This document shows positions 27,823-36,900 of a DNA stretch of 64,000 nt, piece after piece. The DNA is from Clostridiaceae bacterium. Its GTDB lineage: Bacteria; Bacillota; Clostridia; Oscillospirales; Acutalibacteraceae. Location: positions 32,323-96,322 of the forward strand of contig CAJGCL010000001.1 of the NCBI GenBank assembly GCA_904501675.1. Direction: 5' to 3'. Position numbers and translations under genes: made by a program. A model generated the notes under the pieces. That model did not search any database and was not told the DNA's origin. It worked only from the letters and a program-made list of their open reading frames with translations. Positions within the stretch are counted from its first letter, which is position 1; each line of letters starts with the position of its first letter.

Positions 27823-27851
27823 ATTATACCAAAACAATTACAATTTGTAAA
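27823..27851 (-). promoter_or_regulatory. Predicted sigma-A promoter of aminotransferase-ispF unit
   Basis: Minus strand TTTACA, 17 bases, TATAAT. A 13-base palindrome, TTACAA A TTGTAA, at 27838-27850 overlaps the -35 box and spacer and could be an operator. Confidence 0.65.
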
Positions 27852-27899
27852 CAAAAATTTATTACGTGATAAATTAACCCTAAAAATGACTTAATGTTA

Positions 27900-27928
27900 T
27901 TGTATAATAAGAAAAAAAGTTGTATAAT
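27900..27928 (+). promoter_or_regulatory. Predicted sigma-A promoter of the plus-strand flavoprotein genes
   Basis: Plus strand TTGTAT, 17 bases, TATAAT. It faces away from the aminotransferase promoter, giving a leader of about 27 bases before the GTG at 27962. The upstream TTGTATAATAA also contains another TATAAT at 27903-27908. Confidence 0.6.
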
Positions 27929-27961
27929 AATCACCTACATTGTTGGCGGGAGATGAAAATA

Positions 27962-29170
27962 GTGAAAAAAAGGCTTGCTGTTATAGGCGGCGGTGCTTCA
28001 GGCACAGTTGCTGCCATTGAAGCAAAACGAGAATTTCCTCAGGCAGAGGTTGTAATTTTCGAAAAAAAGCCTATGGCCTGCAAGAAAATTCTTGTTACAG
28101 GCAATGGCCGATGCAACTTCACAAACGAAGACCTTGCTCCACGTCATTTTTATGGTGAAAGTAAATTTCTCAAAAAGGTTCTCACCTCAGTTTATGCAGA
28201 TACAGAAAACTATTTCCGTTCACTTGGTATCCTCTCATATCACGAAGACGGTAGAATTTATCCACGCTCACAACAAAGCTCTGCAATGCGCGAGGCTTTA
28301 ATAAATAAAACTGAAACTTTAGGAATTACAATAAAAACCGAAACTCCTGTTTCTTCCTTAAAGAAAACAAAAACAGGGTATTCTGTTAATGGAGAAAGCT
28401 TTGATGCTGTTATTATGGCAGGCGGTGGAAAAGCCGCTGCTGTACAGGGTTCTGATGGTTCCTGCATACCACTAGTTAAGGTAATGAATCACACTTTCAC
28501 TCCCCTTTACCCTGCTTTATGCGGTCTTGTTACCTCAGACAAAGATATAATCAATCTTAAAGGGGTACGCACGGAAGCTACTGCAGAACTGTTTTCGGGA
28601 AACAAACTTCTCGGCTCAGAATCAGGTGAAATACAATTCACGGAAAAGGCTGTTTCAGGAATTCCTGTTATGAATCTTTCTCACCTTTGCCGTAATAACA
28701 AAAACCTTAACATTTCCCTTGATTTATGTCCTGAAATCACTGAAACCGAATTAACAGAACATCTTTCAGATATGTGTAGAAATGCACCTGAAATGCAAAC
28801 CGAAATTGCTTTGGGTGGTATTGTTAATATCAAATTAGGATACATCGTTTTAAACAGGGCTAAAATCAAAAAGCACGCAATATTAAAAGAACTTCATAGT
28901 AACGATATAAGAAATATTGTTGCTGTTTTAAAAAGCTTCAGAATCGTTATAAGCGGTACAAAAAGCTTTGATAGCGCACAAATCACTTGCGGCGGAATCA
29001 ACACTCAAGAAATACACCCAGAAAATATGATGTCAAAAATTAACGATGGCTTATTTTTCTGCGGTGAAATAATTGATATACACGGAGATTGCGGTGGCTA
29101 TAACTTACACCTTGCTTGGACTACAGGCAGAATTGCAGGAAGCTCTGCCGCAGCATATTTAAAAGGATAA
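27962..29170 (+). CDS. NAD(P)/FAD-dependent oxidoreductase, HI0933/BaiN-like family
   Basis: Flavoprotein of 402 residues. N-terminal dinucleotide-binding motif RLAVIGGGASGTVAAIEA, then FEKKPMACKKILVTGNGRCNFTNED split across the flavin site, and the C-terminal GGINTQEI ... GLFFCGEIIDIHGDCGGYN motif that closes the family. Start: GTG at 27962 preferred because GGGAG ends 9 bases before; an ATG at 27953 touches that site. Members include bile-acid and rRNA-related oxidoreductases, but the substrate here is unknown. Four bases from the next flavoprotein gene. Confidence 0.85.
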   Translation: MKKRLAVIGGGASGTVAAIEAKREFPQAEVVIFEKKPMACKKILVTGNGRCNFTNEDLAPRHFYGESKFLKKVLTSVYADTENYFRSLGILSYHEDGRIYPRSQQSSAMREALINKTETLGITIKTETPVSSLKKTKTGYSVNGESFDAVIMAGGGKAAAVQGSDGSCIPLVKVMNHTFTPLYPALCGLVTSDKDIINLKGVRTEATAELFSGNKLLGSESGEIQFTEKAVSGIPVMNLSHLCRNNKNLNISLDLCPEITETELTEHLSDMCRNAPEMQTEIALGGIVNIKLGYIVLNRAKIKKHAILKELHSNDIRNIVAVLKSFRIVISGTKSFDSAQITCGGINTQEIHPENMMSKINDGLFFCGEIIDIHGDCGGYNLHLAWTTGRIAGSSAAAYLKG

Positions 29171-29173
29171 TTT

Positions 29174-30772
29174 ATGATTAGATTAAATGAACTAAAAATG
29201 CCTTTGGGCGCTACAGAACAAGAAGTAAAATCTGCCACTGCAAAGGCTTTGAAGATAAAAGAAGAAAATATAAAAGACTTTTCTCTAGCTCGACGTTCAA
29301 TTGATTCGCGAAAAAAAGATAATATTATTCTTGTTTATTCCGTTGAAATTGAAACTGACCTTGACGAAGATAAAGTTCTTGCAGGTTTTTTACCCAACAA
29401 GGCATTTAAAACGCAGCGTTACGCTTATGAAATGCCTGAGGTAAAGCGTGATTTCAAATTACGACCTGTAGTTGTTGGCTTTGGTCCTGCCGGAATGTTT
29501 GCGGCTTTAACGCTTGCAAAAGCAGGTCTTTGCCCTATTGTTCTTGAACGCGGTGGCGCAGTTGATGAAAGAACAAGAGATGTAGAAATATTCTGGACAC
29601 AAAGAAAGTTAAACACAAATTCCAACGTTCAGTTTGGTGAAGGCGGCGCAGGAACATTCTCTGACGGCAAATTGACAACAGGCATAAAAGACCCTCGCTG
29701 CAGAGAGGTTTTCTTAAGATTTGCTGAGTTTGGTGCACCTGCGGAAATTCTTTATTCCGCTACCCCTCACATTGGTACAGACAAGCTAAAAACTGTTGTT
29801 AAAAACCTTAGAGAAAAGGTTATTGAGCTTGGTGGAGAAGTTAAATTCAACACAAAGCTTATTGATATAATTACCGCAAACGGATTTGTTCAGGGTGTAA
29901 CCTATGAAAATCCGGACGGTACAACAAGCGACATCGAAACTGATGCACTCATACTTGCAATCGGTCATTCTGCAAGAGATACTTTTGAGTTAATACACAA
30001 AAAAGGTCTCGAAATAATGCAAAAGCCTTTTTCCGTCGGTACAAGAATTGAGCATCCGCAGGAGCATATCAACAAGGCTCAATATGGCAAATTATGGAAT
30101 TCTCCCCTTTTGCCTGCTGCCGATTACAAATTAGCCTGCCACCCACCACACGGCAGAGGTATGTACACCTTCTGCATGTGCCCGGGCGGTACAGTTGTTG
30201 CAGCATCCTCAGAAGATGGCGGTATGGTTGTTAACGGAATGAGCGAATACGCACGCGACAAGGAAAACGCAAACTGCGCTCTTCTTGTTGGTATTGAGCC
30301 ACCTTTTGACACAGACCACCCATTAGCAGGAATGTATCTGCAAAGAGATATTGAACAGAAGGCTTTCCGTCTTGGCGGTGGAGATTACACTGCTCCTGCT
30401 CAGCTTTTAGGAGATTTTCTTAAAGGTAAAGCATCCACACAATTAGGTGCGGTTAATCCTTCTTGCCCTACAGGCGTTACACCAACAGACATTCGTCAGA
30501 TTCTTCCTAAAAAGGTTACTGACACAATTGCAGGTGCGATTGCTGACTTTGATAAAAAGCTTAATGGTTTTAATTTATATGATGCGGTGCTTACTGCACC
30601 TGAATCACGCAGTTCATCACCAATAAGAATTATACGTGATGAATTCTTCCAGGCAACAAGGCTCCGTGGTCTTTACCCATCTGGAGAAGGTGCAGGCTAT
30701 GCCGGCGGAATTGTGTCTGCTGCAGTTGACGGAATACGCTGTGCAGAAGCAGTTCTCAACGGAGAATATTAA
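29174..30772 (+). CDS. FAD-dependent dehydrogenase-like protein (COG2509-type)
   Basis: 532-residue flavoprotein with an unusual N-terminal domain of about 90 residues (MIRLNELKMPLGATEQEVKS...) before the Rossmann motif VVVGFGPAGMFAALTLA near residue 100. Further motifs: LERGGAVDERTRDVE, FGEGGAGTFSDGKL, LAIGHSARDTFE, and the C-terminal GLYPSGEGAGYAGGIVSAAVDG. This combination matches an uncharacterised family often called FAD-dependent dehydrogenase. Reaction unknown. It follows the HI0933-like gene by 3 bases and ends at the hairpin before pdaB. Confidence 0.82.
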   Translation: MIRLNELKMPLGATEQEVKSATAKALKIKEENIKDFSLARRSIDSRKKDNIILVYSVEIETDLDEDKVLAGFLPNKAFKTQRYAYEMPEVKRDFKLRPVVVGFGPAGMFAALTLAKAGLCPIVLERGGAVDERTRDVEIFWTQRKLNTNSNVQFGEGGAGTFSDGKLTTGIKDPRCREVFLRFAEFGAPAEILYSATPHIGTDKLKTVVKNLREKVIELGGEVKFNTKLIDIITANGFVQGVTYENPDGTTSDIETDALILAIGHSARDTFELIHKKGLEIMQKPFSVGTRIEHPQEHINKAQYGKLWNSPLLPAADYKLACHPPHGRGMYTFCMCPGGTVVAASSEDGGMVVNGMSEYARDKENANCALLVGIEPPFDTDHPLAGMYLQRDIEQKAFRLGGGDYTAPAQLLGDFLKGKASTQLGAVNPSCPTGVTPTDIRQILPKKVTDTIAGAIADFDKKLNGFNLYDAVLTAPESRSSSPIRIIRDEFFQATRLRGLYPSGEGAGYAGGIVSAAVDGIRCAEAVLNGEY

Positions 30773-30780
30773 GAATTATA

Positions 30781-30819
30781 AATCACCTCTTGGAATATAC
30801 TTCCTTGAGGTGATTTTTT
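30781..30819 (+). terminator. Terminator-like hairpin overlapping the pdaB ribosome-binding site and start
   Basis: AATCACCTC (30781-30789) pairs with GAGGTGATT (30807-30815), with inner GGAA/TTCC and a TATAC loop, followed by a run of six T. The 3' arm includes GAGGTG, the Shine-Dalgarno of pdaB, and the T-run supplies the first two bases of its TTG start. It should end the flavoprotein transcript and mask pdaB translation when folded. Confidence 0.8.
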
Positions 30820-31585
30820 GAAATATAAAGTTATATCACTTAATCTTAGTCTGATTTTCTTAATAGCAGTTCTTTTTGCTGCCTTTGGCGGTGCTTTATG
30901 TGTTACCCACACCGCTGTTACAACAAGCGCAAAAGAAAGAATGTTACCCATCTATTCTGTTGAGACAGATAAAAAGCAAATATCCATAACTTTTGATGCC
31001 GCATGGAGCGCTGAAGACACAGACAAACTTATTGAAATATTAAAAAAACACAACGCGAAAGCAACTATTTTCTGCGTTGGTGATTGGGTCAGAAACAATC
31101 CTGATGCAGTCAAGAAATTCCACAATGCTGGCCATGAAATCGGCAACCATTCAGACACTCACGCTTTATTTACTTCAGTCAACGCAGAAAAGGTAGAAAA
31201 AGAGATAAAAAACTGTAATGAAGAAATCAAAAAAGTTATAGGTAAAACACCAGCTTTATGCAGGGCACCAAGCGGAGACTACGACAACAAAAGCATTGAA
31301 ATATGTGAAAGACTTGATATGAAGATGATTCAATGGGATGTTGACAGCTTAGATTGGAAGTTGCTATCAGTTGATGAAATGTATAATCGTGTTATTCAAA
31401 AAGTACAGAATGGGTCAATTATTTTGTTTCATAATGGTGTAGAAAACACGCCAGAAGCACTTAATAAAATTCTCACAAAATTAAAAACCGACGGCTACGA
31501 ATTTGTAACCGTCAGTGAGTTAATTTATTGGGAGAATTATGAGATTGACCATACTGGCAGGCAGATTCAAACACCAGTAAAATAA
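30818..31585 (+). CDS. pdaB: PdaB-type polysaccharide deacetylase family sporulation protein
   Basis: 255 residues from a TTG start (30818) whose Shine-Dalgarno GAGGTG is in the arm of a hairpin. An N-terminal signal or anchor (LSLIFLIAVLFAAFGGALCV) is followed by a NodB domain. Motif 1 reads TFDAAWSA instead of the catalytic TFDDG, motif 2 GNHSDTH keeps the metal histidines, motif 3 is CRAPSGDYDN and the C-terminal LFHNG is kept. The altered motif 1 is typical of PdaB, which in Bacillus maintains spores late in sporulation. Catalytic activity is therefore uncertain. The gene ends four bases from convergent spoIVB. Confidence 0.88.
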   Translation: MKYKVISLNLSLIFLIAVLFAAFGGALCVTHTAVTTSAKERMLPIYSVETDKKQISITFDAAWSAEDTDKLIEILKKHNAKATIFCVGDWVRNNPDAVKKFHNAGHEIGNHSDTHALFTSVNAEKVEKEIKNCNEEIKKVIGKTPALCRAPSGDYDNKSIEICERLDMKMIQWDVDSLDWKLLSVDEMYNRVIQKVQNGSIILFHNGVENTPEALNKILTKLKTDGYEFVTVSELIYWENYEIDHTGRQIQTPVK

Positions 31586-31589
31586 CATC

Positions 31590-32735
31590 TTACTCCCTAT
31601 TCAACTCATATATTTTCTCTAACATAGTTTCTGCAAAAATGCCGTATCCACCTGTTGCATCATTAAGAAAAACATGGGTTACTGCGCCAATGATTTTTCC
31701 GTTTTGTACTATTGGTGAACCACTCATCCCTTGAATTATACCACCGGTTTTATTTATTAATGCTTCATCTGTTATTTTTATTACAAGATTTTTGTTATCC
31801 TGCGATTTATGGTCGATGCTTGTTATTTTTATTTTATATTCCTGAAGTGAGCCATTTTCAATTGTTGTAAATATAGAGGCTTCACCCTCTTTTATTTCTT
31901 CAGGATAACCTATTTCGATAATACTGTGAACATTAAACTTATTAAACCTTCCGTACACACCTAAATCGCCATTGTAGTATATTTCTCCTGTCTTTTCATT
32001 TTCAAGATAACCGCAAAGCTCCCCTGCGCAACCGCTTTTTCCTCTCACAAAATTAACAATTGTAACATCAGTTGTTTCACCCTGAGAAATGGGAATAGCC
32101 TGCTTCGTATCAATATCGCAAACTGCGTGGCCGAGAGATGCAAAATAGCCTTCTTTAGTAAAAAATGTTACAGTTCCTATGCCTGCTGAGCTGTCTCGTA
32201 TCCATATACCTGCTTTGTACTTTCCTTCGCTTTCTGAAAACGCCGTTTTGAATGATAATTCTATGTTTTCGCCATTCCTTAAAACGCCGAATTTCATTTC
32301 TTTACCGTTACTCTGTTCAATTAAATCCGAAACCTCTTTATTGGTAGTAACTTTAACTCCGTCTACATTTTTTATTATGTCTCCAACTTTTATACCCGCT
32401 GTTTTTGCTGTATCAACAAGACCGTTTTTAGTATCTACACTTTCTGTATCCACCACTACGACGCCATCTGCATAAAGCTTTAAGCCAACAGGATATCCGC
32501 CCAAACAAACCTTTACTTTGGGTTTTTCTGATAGATCACTGTTACCATCGTTATCGGGGTAGTTCAATTTTTCAATTATATTTTCACTAAACTGATATAT
32601 GCGTCCTTTCACGCCATTTATTTTCACGTTTGCCTGAGCAGGTTTTCTGAATGTTGTTGTTAAAAAAACAAGAAACATCAAAACGCCGCTTAAAGTTATA
32701 GAAATAACGGACATTAAAATTTTTCTTTTATTCAT
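31590..32735 (-). CDS. spoIVB: SpoIVB peptidase (S55)
   Basis: Secreted serine peptidase that signals from forespore to mother cell by starting pro-sigma-K processing. 381 residues: N-terminal transmembrane helix (ISITLSGVLMFLVFLTTTF), PDZ domain (about 110-190: VGDIIKNVDGVKVTTNKEVSDLI), catalytic His in FASLGHAVCD and catalytic Ser in GMSGSPIVQNGKIIGAVTH. GGGAGGTG precedes the ATG. In most spore formers spo0A follows spoIVB; here pdaB follows in opposite orientation, so spo0A must lie elsewhere. Confidence 0.95.
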   Translation of the reverse strand: MNKRKILMSVISITLSGVLMFLVFLTTTFRKPAQANVKINGVKGRIYQFSENIIEKLNYPDNDGNSDLSEKPKVKVCLGGYPVGLKLYADGVVVVDTESVDTKNGLVDTAKTAGIKVGDIIKNVDGVKVTTNKEVSDLIEQSNGKEMKFGVLRNGENIELSFKTAFSESEGKYKAGIWIRDSSAGIGTVTFFTKEGYFASLGHAVCDIDTKQAIPISQGETTDVTIVNFVRGKSGCAGELCGYLENEKTGEIYYNGDLGVYGRFNKFNVHSIIEIGYPEEIKEGEASIFTTIENGSLQEYKIKITSIDHKSQDNKNLVIKITDEALINKTGGIIQGMSGSPIVQNGKIIGAVTHVFLNDATGGYGIFAETMLEKIYELNRE

Positions 32736-32748
32736 TTTGCACCTCCCT

Positions 32749-32767
32749 GCACAAATTTAATTTGTGC
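32749..32767. promoter_or_regulatory. 19-base perfect palindrome before spoIVB
   Basis: GCACAAATTTAATTTGTGC, nine-base arms around a single T, immediately upstream of the spoIVB ribosome-binding site. There is no U-run, so it is more likely an operator or 5' leader stem than a terminator. Confidence 0.55.
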
Positions 32768-32802
32768 GAAAAAATGCAAAATAATAATGTAAAATTAATC
32801 AA

Positions 32803-32836
32803 AAAAGCCTTGCAGTAATTTTACTGCAAGGCTTTT
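32803..32836 (-). terminator. Intrinsic terminator after pfkA
   Basis: AAAAGCCTTGCAGTAA pairs perfectly with TTACTGCAAGGCTTTT around a two-base loop; the minus-strand T-run continues to six. It ends the araD-dnaE-pfkA direction before spoIVB. The symmetric A/T flanks could make it bidirectional. Confidence 0.88.
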
Positions 32837-32860
32837 AAAATCATTGAATTTTCTGGATAA

Positions 32861-33835
32861 TCAGATAGAAATTTCGTTTGCGATTCTGTAAAGTTCAAGG
32901 TCAATTGATTTTTTCATATTGAGAGCTTCGATTATATCGTAGTCAACAATCTGGTCGTGCTTTGTAGCAACAACTCTGTTACCGATATCCTGTTTAAGAA
33001 GCTGAACAGCATGGAAGCCCATTTTACTTGCAAGAACTCTATCGCGTACAGATGGCGAACCACCGCGCTGAACGTGGCCAAGAACTGTTGCTCGGCTTTC
33101 AACGCCTGTTTTCTGCTCAATGTACTTTGCAAGAGAAGCAGAGTCGATCCCCTTAACACCTTCTGCAACAACAATAACAAAATGCTCTTTACCTGTTTTC
33201 TGAGTTCTCTTCATACGCTCAATGATGTATGAATCAATATCGTAATCAACCTCTGGAATAAGAATACATGTTGCACCAACAGCGATACCTGCATTAAGAG
33301 CAAGGTAACCTGCATTTCTACCCATAACCTCAACGATAGAACATCTGTCGTGAGACTCTGTTGTATCACGAATTCTGTCTACCATATCCATAACTGTATT
33401 GAGAGCTGTGTCGTAACCGATTGTATATTCACAAGAAGCAATATCATTATCGATTGTACCAGGGATACCGATACAAGGAATACCCTTAAGAGTAAGAGCA
33501 CGAGCACCCTTGAATGTACCATCACCACCGATTGTTACAATACCATCAAGACCAAACTCTTTACATACCTCAACCGCTTTATCCTGAACCTCTGACTCTG
33601 CAAATTCAGGGCAACGAGCTGAATAGAGCATTGTACCACCACGATGGATAATATCTGAAACAGAACGAAGATTCATTTCATACATATCGCCTTCGCAGAG
33701 ACCTTTATAACCACGGCGGATACCCATAACGCGCATACCGCTTTCGCATCCGCTTCTAACAACTGCACGAATGGCAGCGTTCATTCCTGGAGCATCTCCG
33801 CCACTTGTAAGAACACCAATTGTTTTCACTTTCAT
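32861..33835 (-). CDS. pfkA: ATP-dependent 6-phosphofructokinase
   Basis: Commits fructose 6-phosphate to glycolysis. 324 residues. Motifs: TSGGDAPGMNAAIRA, IRRGYKGL, GGDGTFKGA (a single Asp then Gly, as in ATP- rather than pyrophosphate-dependent enzymes), GIPGTIDNDI, EVMGRNAGYLA and HVQRGGSPS. GGAGGTAC precedes the ATG and a promoter of its own lies at 33876-33904, although dnaE upstream runs the same way. A strong terminator follows. Confidence 0.97.
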   Translation of the reverse strand: MKVKTIGVLTSGGDAPGMNAAIRAVVRSGCESGMRVMGIRRGYKGLCEGDMYEMNLRSVSDIIHRGGTMLYSARCPEFAESEVQDKAVEVCKEFGLDGIVTIGGDGTFKGARALTLKGIPCIGIPGTIDNDIASCEYTIGYDTALNTVMDMVDRIRDTTESHDRCSIVEVMGRNAGYLALNAGIAVGATCILIPEVDYDIDSYIIERMKRTQKTGKEHFVIVVAEGVKGIDSASLAKYIEQKTGVESRATVLGHVQRGGSPSVRDRVLASKMGFHAVQLLKQDIGNRVVATKHDQIVDYDIIEALNMKKSIDLELYRIANEISI

Positions 33836-33875
33836 GTACCTCCAAAAAACATTTTTATGTTTTCAAATCTCATGA

Positions 33876-33904
33876 ATTATATCACACTAAACAACAAGTT
33901 ACAA
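33876..33904 (-). promoter_or_regulatory. Predicted sigma-A promoter of pfkA
   Basis: Minus strand TTGTAA, 17 bases, TATAAT in the 103-base gap between dnaE and pfkA. Confidence 0.6.
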
Positions 33905-33938
33905 GAGAATTTGCTAAAATTAGCCATATTAATTGGAA

Positions 33939-36900
33939 TTATTCTCTTATTACTACATTATCTGCGCCTAAAATGTATTTCAGCTCTCTCACAAGAGGTT
34001 CATTAACACTTGTAAGATAATCTTTTCCAAGGAATTCATATTTAGCAGTATCTTCAAAATATACATACACAGGCATACTGCCCTCAAAAATAGAAACTAG
34101 ATTTTTGATTTGTTCTGTCCGGTCAGATATTTTTGAAGAAAGTCTGAGGAAAACGCCTTTTTTCTTAGAAGACGACTGTGTCTTGGGCTCGGCAGATAAT
34201 GTTTCGGTTTCCCCAACGCTTTGTATATTCTCTACATTTTCAGGTGCTGGACATATTTTTTCTGCAATAAGCTTAACCTCATCATCTTTAACTGAAATTT
34301 TGCCTTCAACAAGGATAATTGTTCCTGAATTAAGGAAAGCGGCATATGCAGAAAAGATTTTTGGGAAAACAATCATTTCAAGGCTACCATATAAATCCTC
34401 AACAACAGAAAAAGCCATTGTTTCATCCCGCTTTGTAACTTTCTTTTTAGTAGATTCAACAATACAAAGGAATTTAACAGGCTTGTTATCTATTTCCTTT
34501 TCTCTGCCTGATTCAATTATTTCCTCTAATTGAATTGTTTTAGGGCATTTCAGTGCTTCGCTTACTGCTCTGTACTCCTCTAACGGATGGCCCGAGAAAT
34601 AAAGACCTGCAACTTCTTTTTCAAATGCTAAAAGTTCATTTTGCGGGAACTCCGCAAATTCCGCAAAAACAGGAGTATTCGAAAACGCCTCCCCACCAAA
34701 AGCGGAAAACATATCAAGCTGGCCACCTGCATACATATCACTCTCTTTGGCGGCACTTTCAATAGCTAAATCAAGATTCTGGAGCATTTCTTTTCTGTTC
34801 ATATCAAGTCCATCAAGCGCCCCTGCTTTAATAAGGCACTCCAACGCTCTTCTGTTAAGCTCAGGTCCGCTTATGCGTTTACAGAAATCCCAATAGCTTG
34901 TAAATTCACCATCAAGTTTTCTTGATGCAACTATTTTATCAATAAGCGCTCTGCCGATATTTTTTATACCTAACAAAGAAAAAACAATTTCGTTCTCTTT
35001 AACATCAAAGCTCTTTGTGCTTTTGTTGACATGTGGTGGTATAACTTTAATCTTAAGACGGTTACACTCATTCATATAAACAACTGTTTTTGTAACATCA
35101 CCAATTACACTTGTAAGTAGAGCTGCCATAAAGGCTTTGGGATGTTTCGCCTTCAGATACGCAGTCTGGTATGCAATAAGACCGTAAGCGGCAGTATGGC
35201 TTTTATTAAAGCCATATGAAGCAAATGAAATCATATCAGAGAACACATCATTAGCGGTTTTTGCATCAATGCCATTTCTTACAGCACCGTTAATAATATA
35301 TTCACCATTTTCATTTTTTAAGCCGTTTATGAAAATCGCGCGCTCGCTTTCCATAACATCGCGCTTCTTTTTACTCATAGCGCGGCGCACAACATCAGCT
35401 CTGCCATATGAATAGCCTGCAAGAGTTCTGAAAACCTGCATTACCTGCTCCTGATACACCATACAGCCGTTTGTTTCATCAAGAATATCCTTGAGAAGCG
35501 GTGTTCTGTATTTTATATGGTCAGGATTTTTTCTGTTATCAAGGTAAGTATCAATAAAGAACATAGGTCCCGGTCTGTAGAGGGCAACCGCCGCGGCAAT
35601 ATCGTGGAATCGTTCAGGCTTCATATTGACTATAAGGTTAGTCATTCCCCCACTTTCACATTGGAAAATGCCAACAGTATTACCCTTTGACATTTCAGAA
35701 AAGACCTCAGGACAATCAAGAGGAATTTTTGAAATATCAAAATCCGGCTCATATGTTTTTATATATTCAACTGCATCATTTATAACAGTTAACGTACGAA
35801 GACCGAGAAAATCCATTTTTAATAGACCTAACTGTTCAATTTCGGTCATAGTAAACTGGGTTACAGTCTGATCTCCGTTTTTTGCAAGAGGAACATAGCT
35901 TGAAACCTCATCGCGGGTAATAACAACACCTGCGGCATGAGTTGATGCATGTCTAGGCATCCCCTCAACCCTTATAGCCATATCAATAAGCTTCTTTATG
36001 TTTTCGTCGCTGTTATAAAGCGTCTTTAAATCGTTGTTTTTATTAAGAGCGTCTTTAATATCTTTATAATCTCTTGTAATCTGCTTTGCAACAATATCGC
36101 CTGTGCTGTAAGGCATACCTAGAGCCCTTGCAACATCGCGTACCGCGGCTTTTGCCTGCATTGTACCGAAGGTTACAATCTGCGCTACCCTATCCTCACC
36201 ATATTTACGGGTAACGTAATCAATGACCTCACCTCTGCGCTCATAGCAGAAGTCAATATCAATATCAGGCATACTTACTCTTTCAGGGTTAAGAAATCTC
36301 TCAAAGAGGAGTTTGTTTTCAATAGGGTCAATACCTGTTATGCCCAAAGAATATGCCGCAAGGCTACCTGCTGCAGAGCCTCTACCGGGCCCTACAGGAA
36401 TGTCTTTTGACTTTGCAAAACGTATGAAATCGGCAACAATAAGGAAATAATCATTGAAGCCCATTTCGTCAATTACGGAAAGCTCGTAATCAAGTCGTTC
36501 AATATAACTTGGGGGTATTTCCCCCATAATTTTCTGAAGACCGTTTACACATTCATTTTTAAGATATGCTTTATGGTCATCTGTAGGGATATCAAAAAGA
36601 GGAAGTTTGGTTACACCAAATTCAAAATTGAAATTACACTGTTCTGAAATAACCTGAGTATTACTGATTGCTTCAGGATAATCGGAAAAGGCCTCTATCA
36701 TTTCTTCTGCTGACTTGAGATAGAATTCATCACTTTGGAATTCAAGGGCGTTATCCTCACCTACTACCTTGTTTGTCTGAATAGCGATGAGAACAGTTTG
36801 CATATCTGCATCCTGACGCTGAACATAATGCACGTCATTAGTTGCAACAACAGGAATATTAAGTTGACGGGAAAGCTCAATAACGCCTTCAATTACCTCT

